64,000 nucleotides of DNA from Mycobacterium paraffinicum (GTDB taxonomy: Bacteria; Actinomycetota; Actinomycetes; Mycobacteriales; Mycobacteriaceae), in NCBI RefSeq assembly GCF_001907675.1, contig NZ_MPNT01000001.1:493016-557015 (forward strand). Reading direction: 5' to 3'. A program made the position numbers and the translations under genes. The stretch's first letter is position 1. Each line of letters opens with the position of its first letter. Below the pieces are notes generated by a model. That model worked only from the letters and a program-made list of their open reading frames with translations, was not told where the DNA came from and did no database searches. Positions 26,290 to 34,510 of the stretch are shown piece by piece.

Positions 26290-27632
26290 CAGGGCTTGTC
26301 CTCCTGGGCGGCGGCTTCGGCCGCCCGACGGGCGGCAAGGGGCAGGGCTTCGGCGATCCGGTCGAACGCCGCGTCGTCCAGCGCCGCCGAGACGAACCAT
26401 GCCTCGAAGGCGCTGCACGGCGGGTAGACGCCCGCATCCAGCAGGGCGTGGAAGAACGGCGGATAGCGCCAGGTCTGGCTGGCCCGCGCGGACGCGAAAT
26501 CGGTCACCGGCGCGTCGGTGAAGAACACGCTGAGCATGTTGCCGGCCCGCGAAAGCTGATGTGGCACAGAGGCATTGGTCAACGACTCGGAGAGCAGCGC
26601 GGCCAGCCGGTCCGCGTTGGCGTCCAGGGCGGCGTAGACGGCGGCGTCGGCGGCACGCAACGTCGCCAGGCCGGCGGCCACGGCCACCGGGTTACCCGAC
26701 AGCGTGCCGGCCTGATACACCGGCCCCAGCGGCGCCAGCCGCTCCATCACCTCGGTGCGGCCGCCGAACGCGGCCGCGGGCAGCCCGCCGCTCATCACCT
26801 TGCCGAAGGTGAACAGGTCGGCGTCGACGGGATCGATTCCGTACCAACCGCTTCGGCTCACCCGGAAGCCGGTCATCACTTCGTCGACGATCAGCAGCGC
26901 GCCGTGCTCGGCGGTGATCGCGCGCAGTGCGGCGTTGTAGCCGGCCTCGGGTGCGACGACGCCCATGTTGCCGGGGCTGGCCTCGGTGATCACCGCGGCG
27001 ATCTGGTCGCCGAGCTCGGCGAATACCTGCCGCACCGCGTCGATGTCGTTGTAGGGCAACACGATCGTGTCGGCCGCCGCCGCGCCGGTGACCCCGGGCG
27101 AGGACGGCAGCCCTAACGTCGCCACGCCGGATCCCGCGTCGGCGAGCAGCGCGTCGGCGTGGCCGTGGTAGCAGCCGGAGAACTTGACGATCTTGGGCCT
27201 GCCGGTGAACCCGCGGGCCAGCCGGATCGCGCTCATCGTGGCCTCGGTGCCGGAGTTGACCAGCCGGATCCGCTCGACGGGCGCCACCCGGCCGATGATC
27301 TCGGCGGCCAGCTGGCTCTCGGCCGGGGTGGGCGCGCCGAACGACAGGCCATGGGACGCCGCCTGGACGACCGCCTCGACGACGGCGGGGTGCGCGTGCC
27401 CGAGGATCATCGGGCCCCACGAGCAGACCAGGTCGACGTAGCGATTCCCGTCGGCGTCGGTGAGCCAGTACCCGTTGGCCTCGGTGATGAAGCGCGGGGT
27501 CCCGCCCACCGCGGTGAACGCCCGCACCGGGGAGTTCACTCCGCCCGGAATGACGGCGCAGGCGTCGAAGAACAGCCGGGCCGACGCCGCCGTCGGCGCG
27601 GCGTGCGCGGTCGCCTGGTCACTGCTTCCCAT
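26289..27632 (-). CDS. hemL: Glutamate-1-semialdehyde 2,1-aminomutase HemL
   Basis: PLP enzyme, 447 aa, second step of the C5 route from glutamyl-tRNA to 5-aminolevulinate after HemA. PLP-binding Lys278 lies in TFGKVMSGG; the cofactor loop [10 protein letters not shown] and [10 protein letters not shown] are intact. First gene of the overlapping run hemL - mutase - thioredoxin - ccdA - resB - ccsB, which ties haem supply to cytochrome c assembly. The other C5 genes are at 40534-45619. Confidence 0.95.
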   Translation of the reverse strand: MGSSDQATAHAAPTAASARLFFDACAVIPGGVNSPVRAFTAVGGTPRFITEANGYWLTDADGNRYVDLVCSWGPMILGHAHPAVVEAVVQAASHGLSFGAPTPAESQLAAEIIGRVAPVERIRLVNSGTEATMSAIRLARGFTGRPKIVKFSGCYHGHADALLADAGSGVATLGLPSSPGVTGAAAADTIVLPYNDIDAVRQVFAELGDQIAAVITEASPGNMGVVAPEAGYNAALRAITAEHGALLIVDEVMTGFRVSRSGWYGIDPVDADLFTFGKVMSGGLPAAAFGGRTEVMERLAPLGPVYQAGTLSGNPVAVAAGLATLRAADAAVYAALDANADRLAALLSESLTNASVPHQLSRAGNMLSVFFTDAPVTDFASARASQTWRYPPFFHALLDAGVYPPCSAFEAWFVSAALDDAAFDRIAEALPLAARRAAEAAAQEDKP

Positions 27633-27688
27633 GACAACCAGTGTCCCAGCCCCCGCGGGCGGTACAACTACAGGGTGTAGCAGGAGGG

Positions 27689-28033
27689 TCAGGCGTCGGC
27701 CTGCGGGTCGGCTTCCTGCGCGGCCTGGAAGTTATGGCGGGCGGCGTCGCGCTCCCTTTCCGCGGCGCGCCGGTGCCCGCCGACGTCCCCGAGGCCCTCG
27801 GCGACCGCGAGCTCATGGATTTCGGCGGCCCGCTCGTGCGTCGCGGCGGCCTCGTAATGCCGGACGCGGTCGCGGCGGTGCGCCTCCTCGTCCCGCTCGT
27901 GGGCGTGTTGCGCGCGGTCGGCGGCGAGTTCGACGTCGTCGGGGGTGATGGGCTTGCGCGCGGCCAGGGCTTCGCCCCTGCGCTTGAGCTCCTCGGCGCG
28001 TTGGGCCGCTTGGTTACCCGGCGAGTCACCCAT
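27689..28033 (-). CDS. Conserved hydrophilic helical protein
   Basis: A 114-aa soluble protein, rich in Ala, Glu, Arg and His with no membrane segment. Runs such as [17 protein letters not shown] and [15 protein letters not shown] suggest long amphipathic helices or coiled coil. Start ATG 28033. It lies upstream of hemL on the same strand, 56 bases apart. I do not recognise a named family beyond similar mycobacterial proteins. Confidence 0.7.
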   Translation of the reverse strand: MGDSPGNQAAQRAEELKRRGEALAARKPITPDDVELAADRAQHAHERDEEAHRRDRVRHYEAAATHERAAEIHELAVAEGLGDVGGHRRAAERERDAARHNFQAAQEADPQADA

Positions 28034-28106
28034 GTTCAGACACTAGACCCGTTCGCGGCGGAAAGTTTGGTTGATTCCGGGCGGCACCCGCGAGTTGGAT
28101 GGCGGT

Positions 28107-28502
28107 ATGCAGATGCCACAGGGGCTCGCCCGGTTCAACCGTCGCGTCACCAACCCGATTCAGCGCCTGTGGGCCGGCTGGCTGCCGCCGTTCGCGATCG
28201 TGGAACACGTCGGCCGGCGCTCGGGCAAGCCCTACCGCACTCCGGTGAATGTGTTCAGCGCGGAGGTCGACGGCAAACCCGGGGTGGCGATCTTCCTGAC
28301 CTACGGCCCGGACCGGGACTGGTTGAAGAACCTGACCGCCGCGGGCGGCGGGCGGATGCGCCGCAACGGCAAGACCTTCGGCATCGCGGACCCGCGGGTC
28401 GTCACCAAGGCCGAAGCGGCGGCCCACGTAAGCCCCAGGGCGCGGCCGGTTTTCGTGCGGCTGCCGTTCGAGGACGCGGTGCTGCTGACCGTCACCGACT
28501 GA
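28107..28502 (+). CDS. Nitroreductase/deazaflavin-dependent oxidoreductase family protein (Rv0523c-like)
   Basis: Split-barrel DUF385 protein, 131 aa, the length of Rv0523c. Core motif IVEHVGRRSGKPYRTPVNVF and the strand FLTYGPDRDWLKNL, where F420 or flavin phosphate would bind. A second ATG two codons downstream is possible. It is convergent with the permease gene and overlaps its 3' end by 11 bases. Substrate unknown. Confidence 0.82.
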   Translation: MQMPQGLARFNRRVTNPIQRLWAGWLPPFAIVEHVGRRSGKPYRTPVNVFSAEVDGKPGVAIFLTYGPDRDWLKNLTAAGGGRMRRNGKTFGIADPRVVTKAEAAAHVSPRARPVFVRLPFEDAVLLTVTD

Positions 28503-29838
28503 CCCGTCCACGGGCCCGGGCCCCGAAGTACAACCCGACCACCACCGCCCAGGACAGCAGGCTGAGCCAGAGTTGACTGCGCGCCGAGCGGTCGAACGCC
28601 ATCTGCACCAGCACGGCGGTGATTCCGGTGAGGGTGAGGATGGAGAGCACCGGGAATAACCACATCTTCACCCGCAGCTTTTCGGCGGGGGTGCGGCGGC
28701 GCAAGATGATCTGCGACAGCGCGATCAACCAGTAGACGAACAAGATGACGGCGCCCGAGGAGTTGAGCAGGAACAGGAACACGGTGTCGGGCGCGACGCG
28801 CGCCATGATCACGCAACCGAACCCGACCGCCGAGGAACACAGGATGGCGATGTGCGGAACGCCCCGCCCGCTGAGCCCGACCAACCGCGCCGGGGCCTCA
28901 CCGCGGTCGGCGAGCACGAACAGCATGCGCGAAGCCGTGTAGAGCCCCGAATTCAGGCAAGACAACACCGCGGTGAGCACCACGGCGTTCATCACCTGGT
29001 CAGCGCCGCGCAGCCCCAGGTGGTGGAGCGCGGCCACATAGGGCGAGGCGCCGAGTTCCACTGAGTCCCAAGGCAATATCGCCACCAGCAGGAAGACCGA
29101 ACCGACGAAGAAGACGCCGATCCGCGCCACCACCGACCTGGTCGCCTTCTGCACCGCGAGTTCGGGGTCCCGGCTCTCGGCGGCGGCCACGGTGACGATC
29201 TCGGCGCCCACCATGGAGAAGATCACCACCACGATCGCGGCGAAGACGGCCCCGACGCCCTTGGGAAAGAAACCGCCGTGCGCGGTGAGGTTGCCCAGGC
29301 CACCGGGATGCCCGGGCACCAGGCCCAGGACGAACGCGGTGCCGATGCCGAGAAAGACCACGATGGTCGCGACTTTGATTCCGGCGAACCAGAATTCGAA
29401 TTCACCGAACGACGACACGGAGACCAGGTTGGTCGCGGTCATCAGCACCATCAGGCCCAGCGACAGCAGCCACAGTGGGGCGTGAAACCAGTAGTTGAGG
29501 ACCTTCCCGCCGGCGACGGCCTCGAAGCCGACCACGATCACCCAGAAGTACCAGTACAGCCAGGCGACCGAAAAGCCCGCCCAGCCACCCAGCGCCCTGC
29601 CCGCGTAATCGGCGAACGATCCGGTCGACGGGTTCGCGGCCGCCATTTCGCCCAGCATGCGCATCACCAGGACGATCAGCACGCCGCACAGCGCGTACGT
29701 CAGGAACGCCGCGGGGCCGGTGTCCCTGATCACCACACCGGAGCCGACGAACAAGCCGGCACCGATCACCCCGCCGAGCGCGATCATGCTGAGCTGGCGC
29801 TGCGATAACCCTTGGCGCAGTCGCGGAGTGCCGGCCAT
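28492..29838 (-). CDS. gabP: Amino acid permease (GabP/APC family)
   Basis: APC-superfamily transporter, 448 aa, twelve membrane helices. The first helix motif GGVIGAGLFVGSG is the substrate-binding unwound segment of the AAT subfamily; later EMAAANPSTGSFADYA is conserved. It is closest to GABA/aspartate/phenylalanine permeases and to Rv0522. Specificity cannot be set from the sequence. Start ATG 29838 reproduces the family N-terminus MAGTPRLRQGLS. Confidence 0.87.
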   Translation of the reverse strand: MAGTPRLRQGLSQRQLSMIALGGVIGAGLFVGSGVVIRDTGPAAFLTYALCGVLIVLVMRMLGEMAAANPSTGSFADYAGRALGGWAGFSVAWLYWYFWVIVVGFEAVAGGKVLNYWFHAPLWLLSLGLMVLMTATNLVSVSSFGEFEFWFAGIKVATIVVFLGIGTAFVLGLVPGHPGGLGNLTAHGGFFPKGVGAVFAAIVVVIFSMVGAEIVTVAAAESRDPELAVQKATRSVVARIGVFFVGSVFLLVAILPWDSVELGASPYVAALHHLGLRGADQVMNAVVLTAVLSCLNSGLYTASRMLFVLADRGEAPARLVGLSGRGVPHIAILCSSAVGFGCVIMARVAPDTVFLFLLNSSGAVILFVYWLIALSQIILRRRTPAEKLRVKMWLFPVLSILTLTGITAVLVQMAFDRSARSQLWLSLLSWAVVVGLYFGARARGRVSR

Positions 29839-29867
29839 CGATCCTCGTCGCGCCCGGTGAACCGGCG

Positions 29868-30608
29868 TCAGTCCAGCCGGGTGGCCACCACGGACCACAC
29901 CGGGAGGTGCACCCGGTGGTCTTCCAGGAGGGGGTCGATGACGCCCAGTCGGTGCACCAGCGGCCGCATCCGCTGCAGGATCTCGCCCTGCTGCTCGGAG
30001 GCGAATTCCTTCATGGCGTCGAACGTCTCCTTCAGGAACCGGGCCTGATACGTCGTGCCGCCCAGGTAGTCGATGCGCCAACCGTTGGCACCGAACACCC
30101 GCTCGAAGTTGTCGGCGGGTATGGCCGTCCACTGCAGGCCGTTGACGTTGTGGGGGCTGAACTCGAACATGTAGAGCCGCGCGCCGGGTTTGGTGGCCCG
30201 GTGCAGCGCCTGCGCGTACCGCGTCTGGATGACCCCGTCGTTGAGGAACACGTGATAGAAGGCGCTGTCGACCACCGTGTCGAAGCGGCCCTCGAACCCT
30301 TCGAGCTTGGTGGCGTCGGCCACCTGGAAATCGACCTCGACGCCCGCCCGCTCCGCGTTGCGTTTGGCTTGCTCGATGGCCGAGGGCGAATCGTCGATTC
30401 CCGTCGCCGAATACCCGTGCGCCGCAAAGTGAATGGCATGATGACCGGGGCCGGTGCCGGGATCGAGCACCTCGCCGCGGATCCCGCCGTAGGCCACCAA
30501 CTGCTGCACCGCGGGCTGCGGGCCACCGATGTCCCAGGGGATCCGGCCGCCGGCGTGTTCGGCCTCGTCGTACAGCGGTTCGAAACCGGCGACGTTCGCG
30601 TCAGTCAT
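29868..30608 (-). CDS. Class I SAM-dependent methyltransferase
   Basis: Rossmann-fold methyltransferase, 246 aa. Motif I is VLDPGTGPGHHAIHFAAHG, with an acidic residue at the end of strand 2 (GIDDSP), motif II around DTVVDSAFYHVFL and motif III PGARLYMFEF. The position corresponds to Rv0520/Rv0521 of M. tuberculosis, annotated there as methyltransferase fragments. This copy looks full length. Acceptor unknown; small-molecule thiol or lipid methylases are nearest in style. Confidence 0.83.
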   Translation of the reverse strand: MTDANVAGFEPLYDEAEHAGGRIPWDIGGPQPAVQQLVAYGGIRGEVLDPGTGPGHHAIHFAAHGYSATGIDDSPSAIEQAKRNAERAGVEVDFQVADATKLEGFEGRFDTVVDSAFYHVFLNDGVIQTRYAQALHRATKPGARLYMFEFSPHNVNGLQWTAIPADNFERVFGANGWRIDYLGGTTYQARFLKETFDAMKEFASEQQGEILQRMRPLVHRLGVIDPLLEDHRVHLPVWSVVATRLD

Positions 30609-30692
30609 TGTTTCCCGCTTCCTCGCGATTCCCGACCGGAGCTCTACGGGTGCAGCCTAACGAGGAATGCGGTCGTCTACTGCGTAGTCAGC

Positions 30693-32048
30693 TCAAAGAT
30701 ATAGATCTTGGTCGCGGATCGCCGCCGTGGCGAGCACGCTGACGACGGCCGTCGCCACCAGATAGCCGCACGCCAGCCACGGCGCGCCACCGACGGCCGC
30801 GATCAGCGCGGTCATGATCATCGGGGTGACCCCGGAGGCGTAGATGCCCGAGAACTGATAGACGAACGACAGACCGGTGTAGCGGGTGCTGGTGGGAAAC
30901 AGCGACGAGTACAGGGTGCCCTGCGCCCCGTAGAACAGCGCATGGACCACCCCGAACACCGCGATCAGCGCCACGGCGAACCAGACCAGGCTCCTGGTGC
31001 CGAACAGCGCGAAGGCGGGAAACGCCGCGATGCCGTAGCAGGCCACCCCGGCCAGATACACCCGGCGGGCGCCGAACCGATCGGTCAGCGCCCCGGACAC
31101 CGGCAGCAGTACCGCCATCAGCAGGGCCGCGATGGTCACCACCACCAGCACCGACACCCGGTTGAAGCCAAGCGCCCCCGTGGCGTAGCTGATGGCGAAC
31201 ACCCCCCACGTGTTGAACGCGGAGCCTTCGGCCCAGCGAGACAGCAAGCCCAACACGGTGTTTCGCCGCGACCGGGGTTCGCGCACGATCTCGCGGATCG
31301 GCACGGTGGCCGTCGCCTCGAGGTCACGCAGCTCCCGAAAGGCCGGCGTCTCCTCCACCCGCAACCGCACCACGACGCCGATCACGACGAGCACCAAGCT
31401 GAGCAGAAAACCGATGCGCCAGCCGTAGGCGAGGAATTTGGCCGGGCCCAGGGCGATCTGCAGGAACGCGAATATGCCTGTGCCCAACGCTAATCCGAGC
31501 GCCAGGCCGACCTGGGGGATCGCCCCGAACCGGCCGCGGCGGCCTTCGGGGCTGTGCTCCACGGCCAGCAACACCGCACCCGCCCATTCGCCGCCGAGGG
31601 CGAACCCCTGCAGGATCCGCAGCGCCAACAGCAGCAGCGGCGCCCACACCCCGATCTGGGCGGCGGTGGGCAACACCCCGATCAGCGCCGTGGCGACGCC
31701 CATGATCAGCATGGTCAGCGCCAGGCTGCGTTTGCGGCCGATCCGGTCGCCGATGTGGCCGAACACCAGCCCGCCGACCGGCCGCATGACGAACCCGACC
31801 GCGAAGGTGGCGAACGCCAGCAGCGTGCCGACCAGCGAGCTCTCGCTGGGGAAGAAGACCTTGCTGAACACCAGGCCCGCCGCCGTCGCGTAGAGGAAGA
31901 AGTCGTACCACTCCACGGTGGTGCCCAACAGGCTGGCCGCGATGACGACGCGCAGGCGCCTGCGTTGCTGCGCGTCGGACTCGTCGGCCGGTCCGGCGAT
32001 CGCGCTCAGCCCCGCGCCGGTCGGGGGCGCCGGCAAGGTAGCCGCCAT
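30693..32048 (-). CDS. MFS transporter, metabolite:H+ symporter (MHS) type
   Basis: A 451-aa transporter with twelve membrane helices. The MHS signature is visible: TTVEWYDFFLYATAAGLVF in helix 1, GHIGDRIGRKRSL between helices 2 and 3, and GGEWAGAVLLAVEHSPEGRRG in helix 5. Relatives carry shikimate, alpha-ketoglutarate or proline/betaine. It follows the alkanesulfonate monooxygenase gene by four bases, so its cargo may be a sulfonate or the aldehyde-acid product; this is inference. Confidence 0.85.
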   Translation of the reverse strand: MAATLPAPPTGAGLSAIAGPADESDAQQRRRLRVVIAASLLGTTVEWYDFFLYATAAGLVFSKVFFPSESSLVGTLLAFATFAVGFVMRPVGGLVFGHIGDRIGRKRSLALTMLIMGVATALIGVLPTAAQIGVWAPLLLLALRILQGFALGGEWAGAVLLAVEHSPEGRRGRFGAIPQVGLALGLALGTGIFAFLQIALGPAKFLAYGWRIGFLLSLVLVVIGVVVRLRVEETPAFRELRDLEATATVPIREIVREPRSRRNTVLGLLSRWAEGSAFNTWGVFAISYATGALGFNRVSVLVVVTIAALLMAVLLPVSGALTDRFGARRVYLAGVACYGIAAFPAFALFGTRSLVWFAVALIAVFGVVHALFYGAQGTLYSSLFPTSTRYTGLSFVYQFSGIYASGVTPMIMTALIAAVGGAPWLACGYLVATAVVSVLATAAIRDQDLYL

Positions 32049-32052
32049 GGCC

Positions 32053-33207
32053 TTAGTGGGCCGAGGCGACCGCGAACGGCGTCGCCGAAACCGGGTGCGA
32101 CGCGCGGTCGGGTCGGTTGGGGTGCCGCCACAGGCCCAGTCGCTCCAGCAACGGCAGCACGCCCTCGCCGAACCAGTAAGCCTCTTCCAGGTGCGGATAT
32201 CCCGACAGGATGAAGTGGGTGATGCCGAGCTGGGCGTATTCGGCCAGCCGCTCGGCGACCTCGGCGTGCGACCCGACCAAGGCGGTGCCCGCCCCGCCGC
32301 GCACCAGGCCCACACCCGCCCACAGGTTGGGGCCGACCAGCAACCGATTGCTACTGCCGCCGTGCAGGTCCAGCATGCGGCGCTGACCCTCCGATTCGCT
32401 GCGTGCCAGGCTGGCCTGCACCCGCTCGACGTCGGCCGGGTCGACGGCGGCCAGCAACCGGTCGGCCTCGGCCCACGCCTGCTCGGAGGTGTCGCGGCTG
32501 ATGACGTGAATGCGCAAGCCGTACTGCAGGATTCGGCCGGCGTCGACGGCCAGGCCCCGGATCCAGTCCAACTTCTGGGCGACCGCCCTGGGCGGCTCGC
32601 CCCAGGTGAGGTACACGTCGGAATGCTTGGCCGCGACCGGGCCGGCCGACGCGGACGACCCGCCGAAGAACACCGGCGGTACCGGATCGGGTGGATTGTT
32701 CAGCTGCGCACCCTCGACGCGAATGTGCTCCCCGGCAAAGGTCACCGGCGTCTTGGACGTCCACAGTTGGCGCACCACGTCCAGGAATTCAGCGGTGCGC
32801 GCATACCGCGCCTCCTTGTCCAGGAAGTCCCCGTACGCCCGTTGCTCGTGCGGTTCGCCGCCGGTGACGACGTTGAGCAGCAACCGCCCACCCGAGTGGC
32901 GCTGGTAGGTCCCGGCCATCTGGGCGGCCAGGGTGGGGCTCAGCAGCCCGGGCCGGAAGGCCACCAGGAACTTCAGGGTCTCGGTGGCCTCGACCAGCAT
33001 CGCCGTCGTCAACCAGGCGTCCTCACACCACAACCCCGTGGGCGTGAGCACCGCCTCGAAGCCGTTGTCCTCGGCGGCCGCACAGATTTGGTGCAGGTAG
33101 CGCAGCGTGGCGGGCCGGTCGCCGGACATCGGCGTGCCGTGTCCGCCCGCCACCAGGTTCCGGGAATCGCCATAGGTCGGCAGAAACCAGTGGAACGCCA
33201 GACTCAT
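32053..33207 (-). CDS. ssuD: FMNH2-dependent alkanesulfonate monooxygenase (SsuD-like)
   Basis: LLM-class flavin monooxygenase, 384 aa, close to the 381 of SsuD. It would release sulfite from C-S compounds. Segments FHWFLPTYGDSR, FRPGLLSPTLAAQMAGT, SGGRLLLNVVTGGEPHEQRAYGD and FFGGSSASAGPVAAKHSDVYLTWGEPP are SsuD hallmarks, including the mobile-loop region. The start ATG 33207 has an AGAGGATTGAGG leader. Co-transcribed with an MFS transporter. No ssuE reductase or ssuABC transporter is nearby. A folded leader is proposed just upstream. Confidence 0.87.
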   Translation of the reverse strand: MSLAFHWFLPTYGDSRNLVAGGHGTPMSGDRPATLRYLHQICAAAEDNGFEAVLTPTGLWCEDAWLTTAMLVEATETLKFLVAFRPGLLSPTLAAQMAGTYQRHSGGRLLLNVVTGGEPHEQRAYGDFLDKEARYARTAEFLDVVRQLWTSKTPVTFAGEHIRVEGAQLNNPPDPVPPVFFGGSSASAGPVAAKHSDVYLTWGEPPRAVAQKLDWIRGLAVDAGRILQYGLRIHVISRDTSEQAWAEADRLLAAVDPADVERVQASLARSESEGQRRMLDLHGGSSNRLLVGPNLWAGVGLVRGGAGTALVGSHAEVAERLAEYAQLGITHFILSGYPHLEEAYWFGEGVLPLLERLGLWRHPNRPDRASHPVSATPFAVASAH

Positions 33208-33225
33208 CCTCAATCCTCTTTCAAC

Positions 33226-33295
33226 TTTCAACCCACGACGCGAAGCACGAAAGCTCCATCCTGCGGAACTTGCCTCCGTCCCGCGAGGGTTGAAA
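33226..33295 (-). promoter_or_regulatory. Possible structured 5' leader of ssuD
   Basis: On the minus strand TTTCAACCC (33295-33287) can pair perfectly with GGGTTGAAA (33234-33226), closing a 52-base internal region. That region has its own short stems, for example GCGGGA with TTCCGC. The 3' arm ends 18 bases before the ssuD ATG. The form, a long-range closing helix next to the ribosome site, is riboswitch-like, but I recognise no known class. A DNA operator is an alternative. Confidence 0.35.
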
Positions 33296-33634
33296 CCGCC
33301 GAGATTGCATCCCCGGCCGGCGGCGGTGACACCGCGGCGAGCGCGCGGTGCGCGCGACCCATACGACCCACGTCGTGCCGCCGCATTCGGCCGTTGTTCC
33401 GTTGCGGCGCAAGGGGATACGATTGTCCCGATCCCGCGCTGGCGCGCTGGCCGAAGCCATGGTGATGGCCCTATCACGAGGCCGCAACTCGGCCGCCTCG
33501 CGCCGCCCGACGCGGTGAATCGGTGCACCGCAGGTAACCGATTGGAGACCGACAGGTCACGCCAGATCACACAATGCTTCCATTTCGGCGTGGCTCGGCA
33601 GGTAATCACCGGTCAGGGCGGCATTATTGCGATC
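33296..33634. other. Intergenic stretch between ssuD leader and the esterase gene
   Basis: Together with the leader this makes 427 bases without a convincing gene, between divergent genes. It must contain both promoters. Open frames here lack coding character. The part nearest the esterase (33541-33634) is the least GC-rich and is the likely promoter; no box could be assigned with confidence. Confidence 0.5.
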
Positions 33635-34501
33635 ATGCCTGACCTGACACGCCGGGCGGTGCTGCGGATGGGAGCCGGCGCCGGCCTGGGAGCCGCTGGC
33701 GTGTTCGCCTTGAGTGGCCTGCTCGATCCGGTCAGGCCGCGGGCCGCGACGCTGCCGCAAGCCCCGGCCCCGTTCGAGCCGTCGGCGGCGAGCAGCAACC
33801 TGCCCACCAAGCTCACCGGTTCGTTCGTCTCCGCCGCCCGCGGGGGCGTCAAGACGAATTACGTGATCGCCCTGCCGCCCGGCCAAACGGGGATGTTGCG
33901 TCCCGTGATCGCCCTGCACGGCAAGGACGGCGACGCGAACATGATGCTCGACTGCGGTGTCGAGCGCGGCCTGGCCCAGCTGGTCAAGGAGGGCAAGCCG
34001 CCGTTCGCGGTGGTGGGCGTCGACGGCGGCAGCGACTCCTACTGGCACAAGCGGGCCGACGGCACCGACTCCGGCGCGATGGTGCTCGACGAGCTGTTGC
34101 CGATGCTGTCCTCGATGGGCTTCGACACCTCGCGAGTCGGCTTCATGGGCTGGTCGATGGGCGGCTACGGGGCGCTGCACCTGGGCGCCAAGCTGGGACC
34201 GGCGCGGACCGCGGGGATCTGCGCGATCAGCCCGGCGCTGTACACCTCGTTCGCCGAAACCGCTCCGAAGGCGTTCGACAGCAACGATGACTGGACGCAG
34301 AACAGCGTGCTGGGTGTGCCGGCGCTGTCGCAGATTCCGCTGCGGGTGGATTGCGGCACCTTCGACCGCTTCTATCCCGCCGCCCGCCAATTCGTGAGCC
34401 AGCTCAAAACGCCACCGGCAGTCAGCTTCACGGTCGGCGGACACGACATGACCTGGTGGCGTCTCATGTTGCCCGGAGAGCTCGCCTGGATGGCGACCTA
34501 G
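33635..34501 (+). CDS. Tat-exported alpha/beta-hydrolase esterase (Rv0519c-like)
   Basis: A 288-aa predicted exported esterase of the antigen-85/esterase-D type fold. The N-terminus MPDLTRRAVLRMGAGAGLGAA is a twin-arginine signal (TRRAVL) followed by a hydrophobic stretch. The nucleophile elbow is GWSMGGYG; a late Asp (VDCGTFDRF) and His (VGGHDMTWW) complete a triad. Substrate is probably an acyl ester in the envelope. It is followed nine bases later by a membrane acyltransferase gene, so the pair may work on the same acyl group (inference). Confidence 0.85.
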   Translation: MPDLTRRAVLRMGAGAGLGAAGVFALSGLLDPVRPRAATLPQAPAPFEPSAASSNLPTKLTGSFVSAARGGVKTNYVIALPPGQTGMLRPVIALHGKDGDANMMLDCGVERGLAQLVKEGKPPFAVVGVDGGSDSYWHKRADGTDSGAMVLDELLPMLSSMGFDTSRVGFMGWSMGGYGALHLGAKLGPARTAGICAISPALYTSFAETAPKAFDSNDDWTQNSVLGVPALSQIPLRVDCGTFDRFYPAARQFVSQLKTPPAVSFTVGGHDMTWWRLMLPGELAWMAT

Positions 34502-34510
34502 CACAAAGCC

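Noticed and set aside
33226..33295. Known SAM-type riboswitch
   Set aside because: The sequence does not show the SAM-I or SAM-IV conserved core segments; kept only as an unclassified structured leader.
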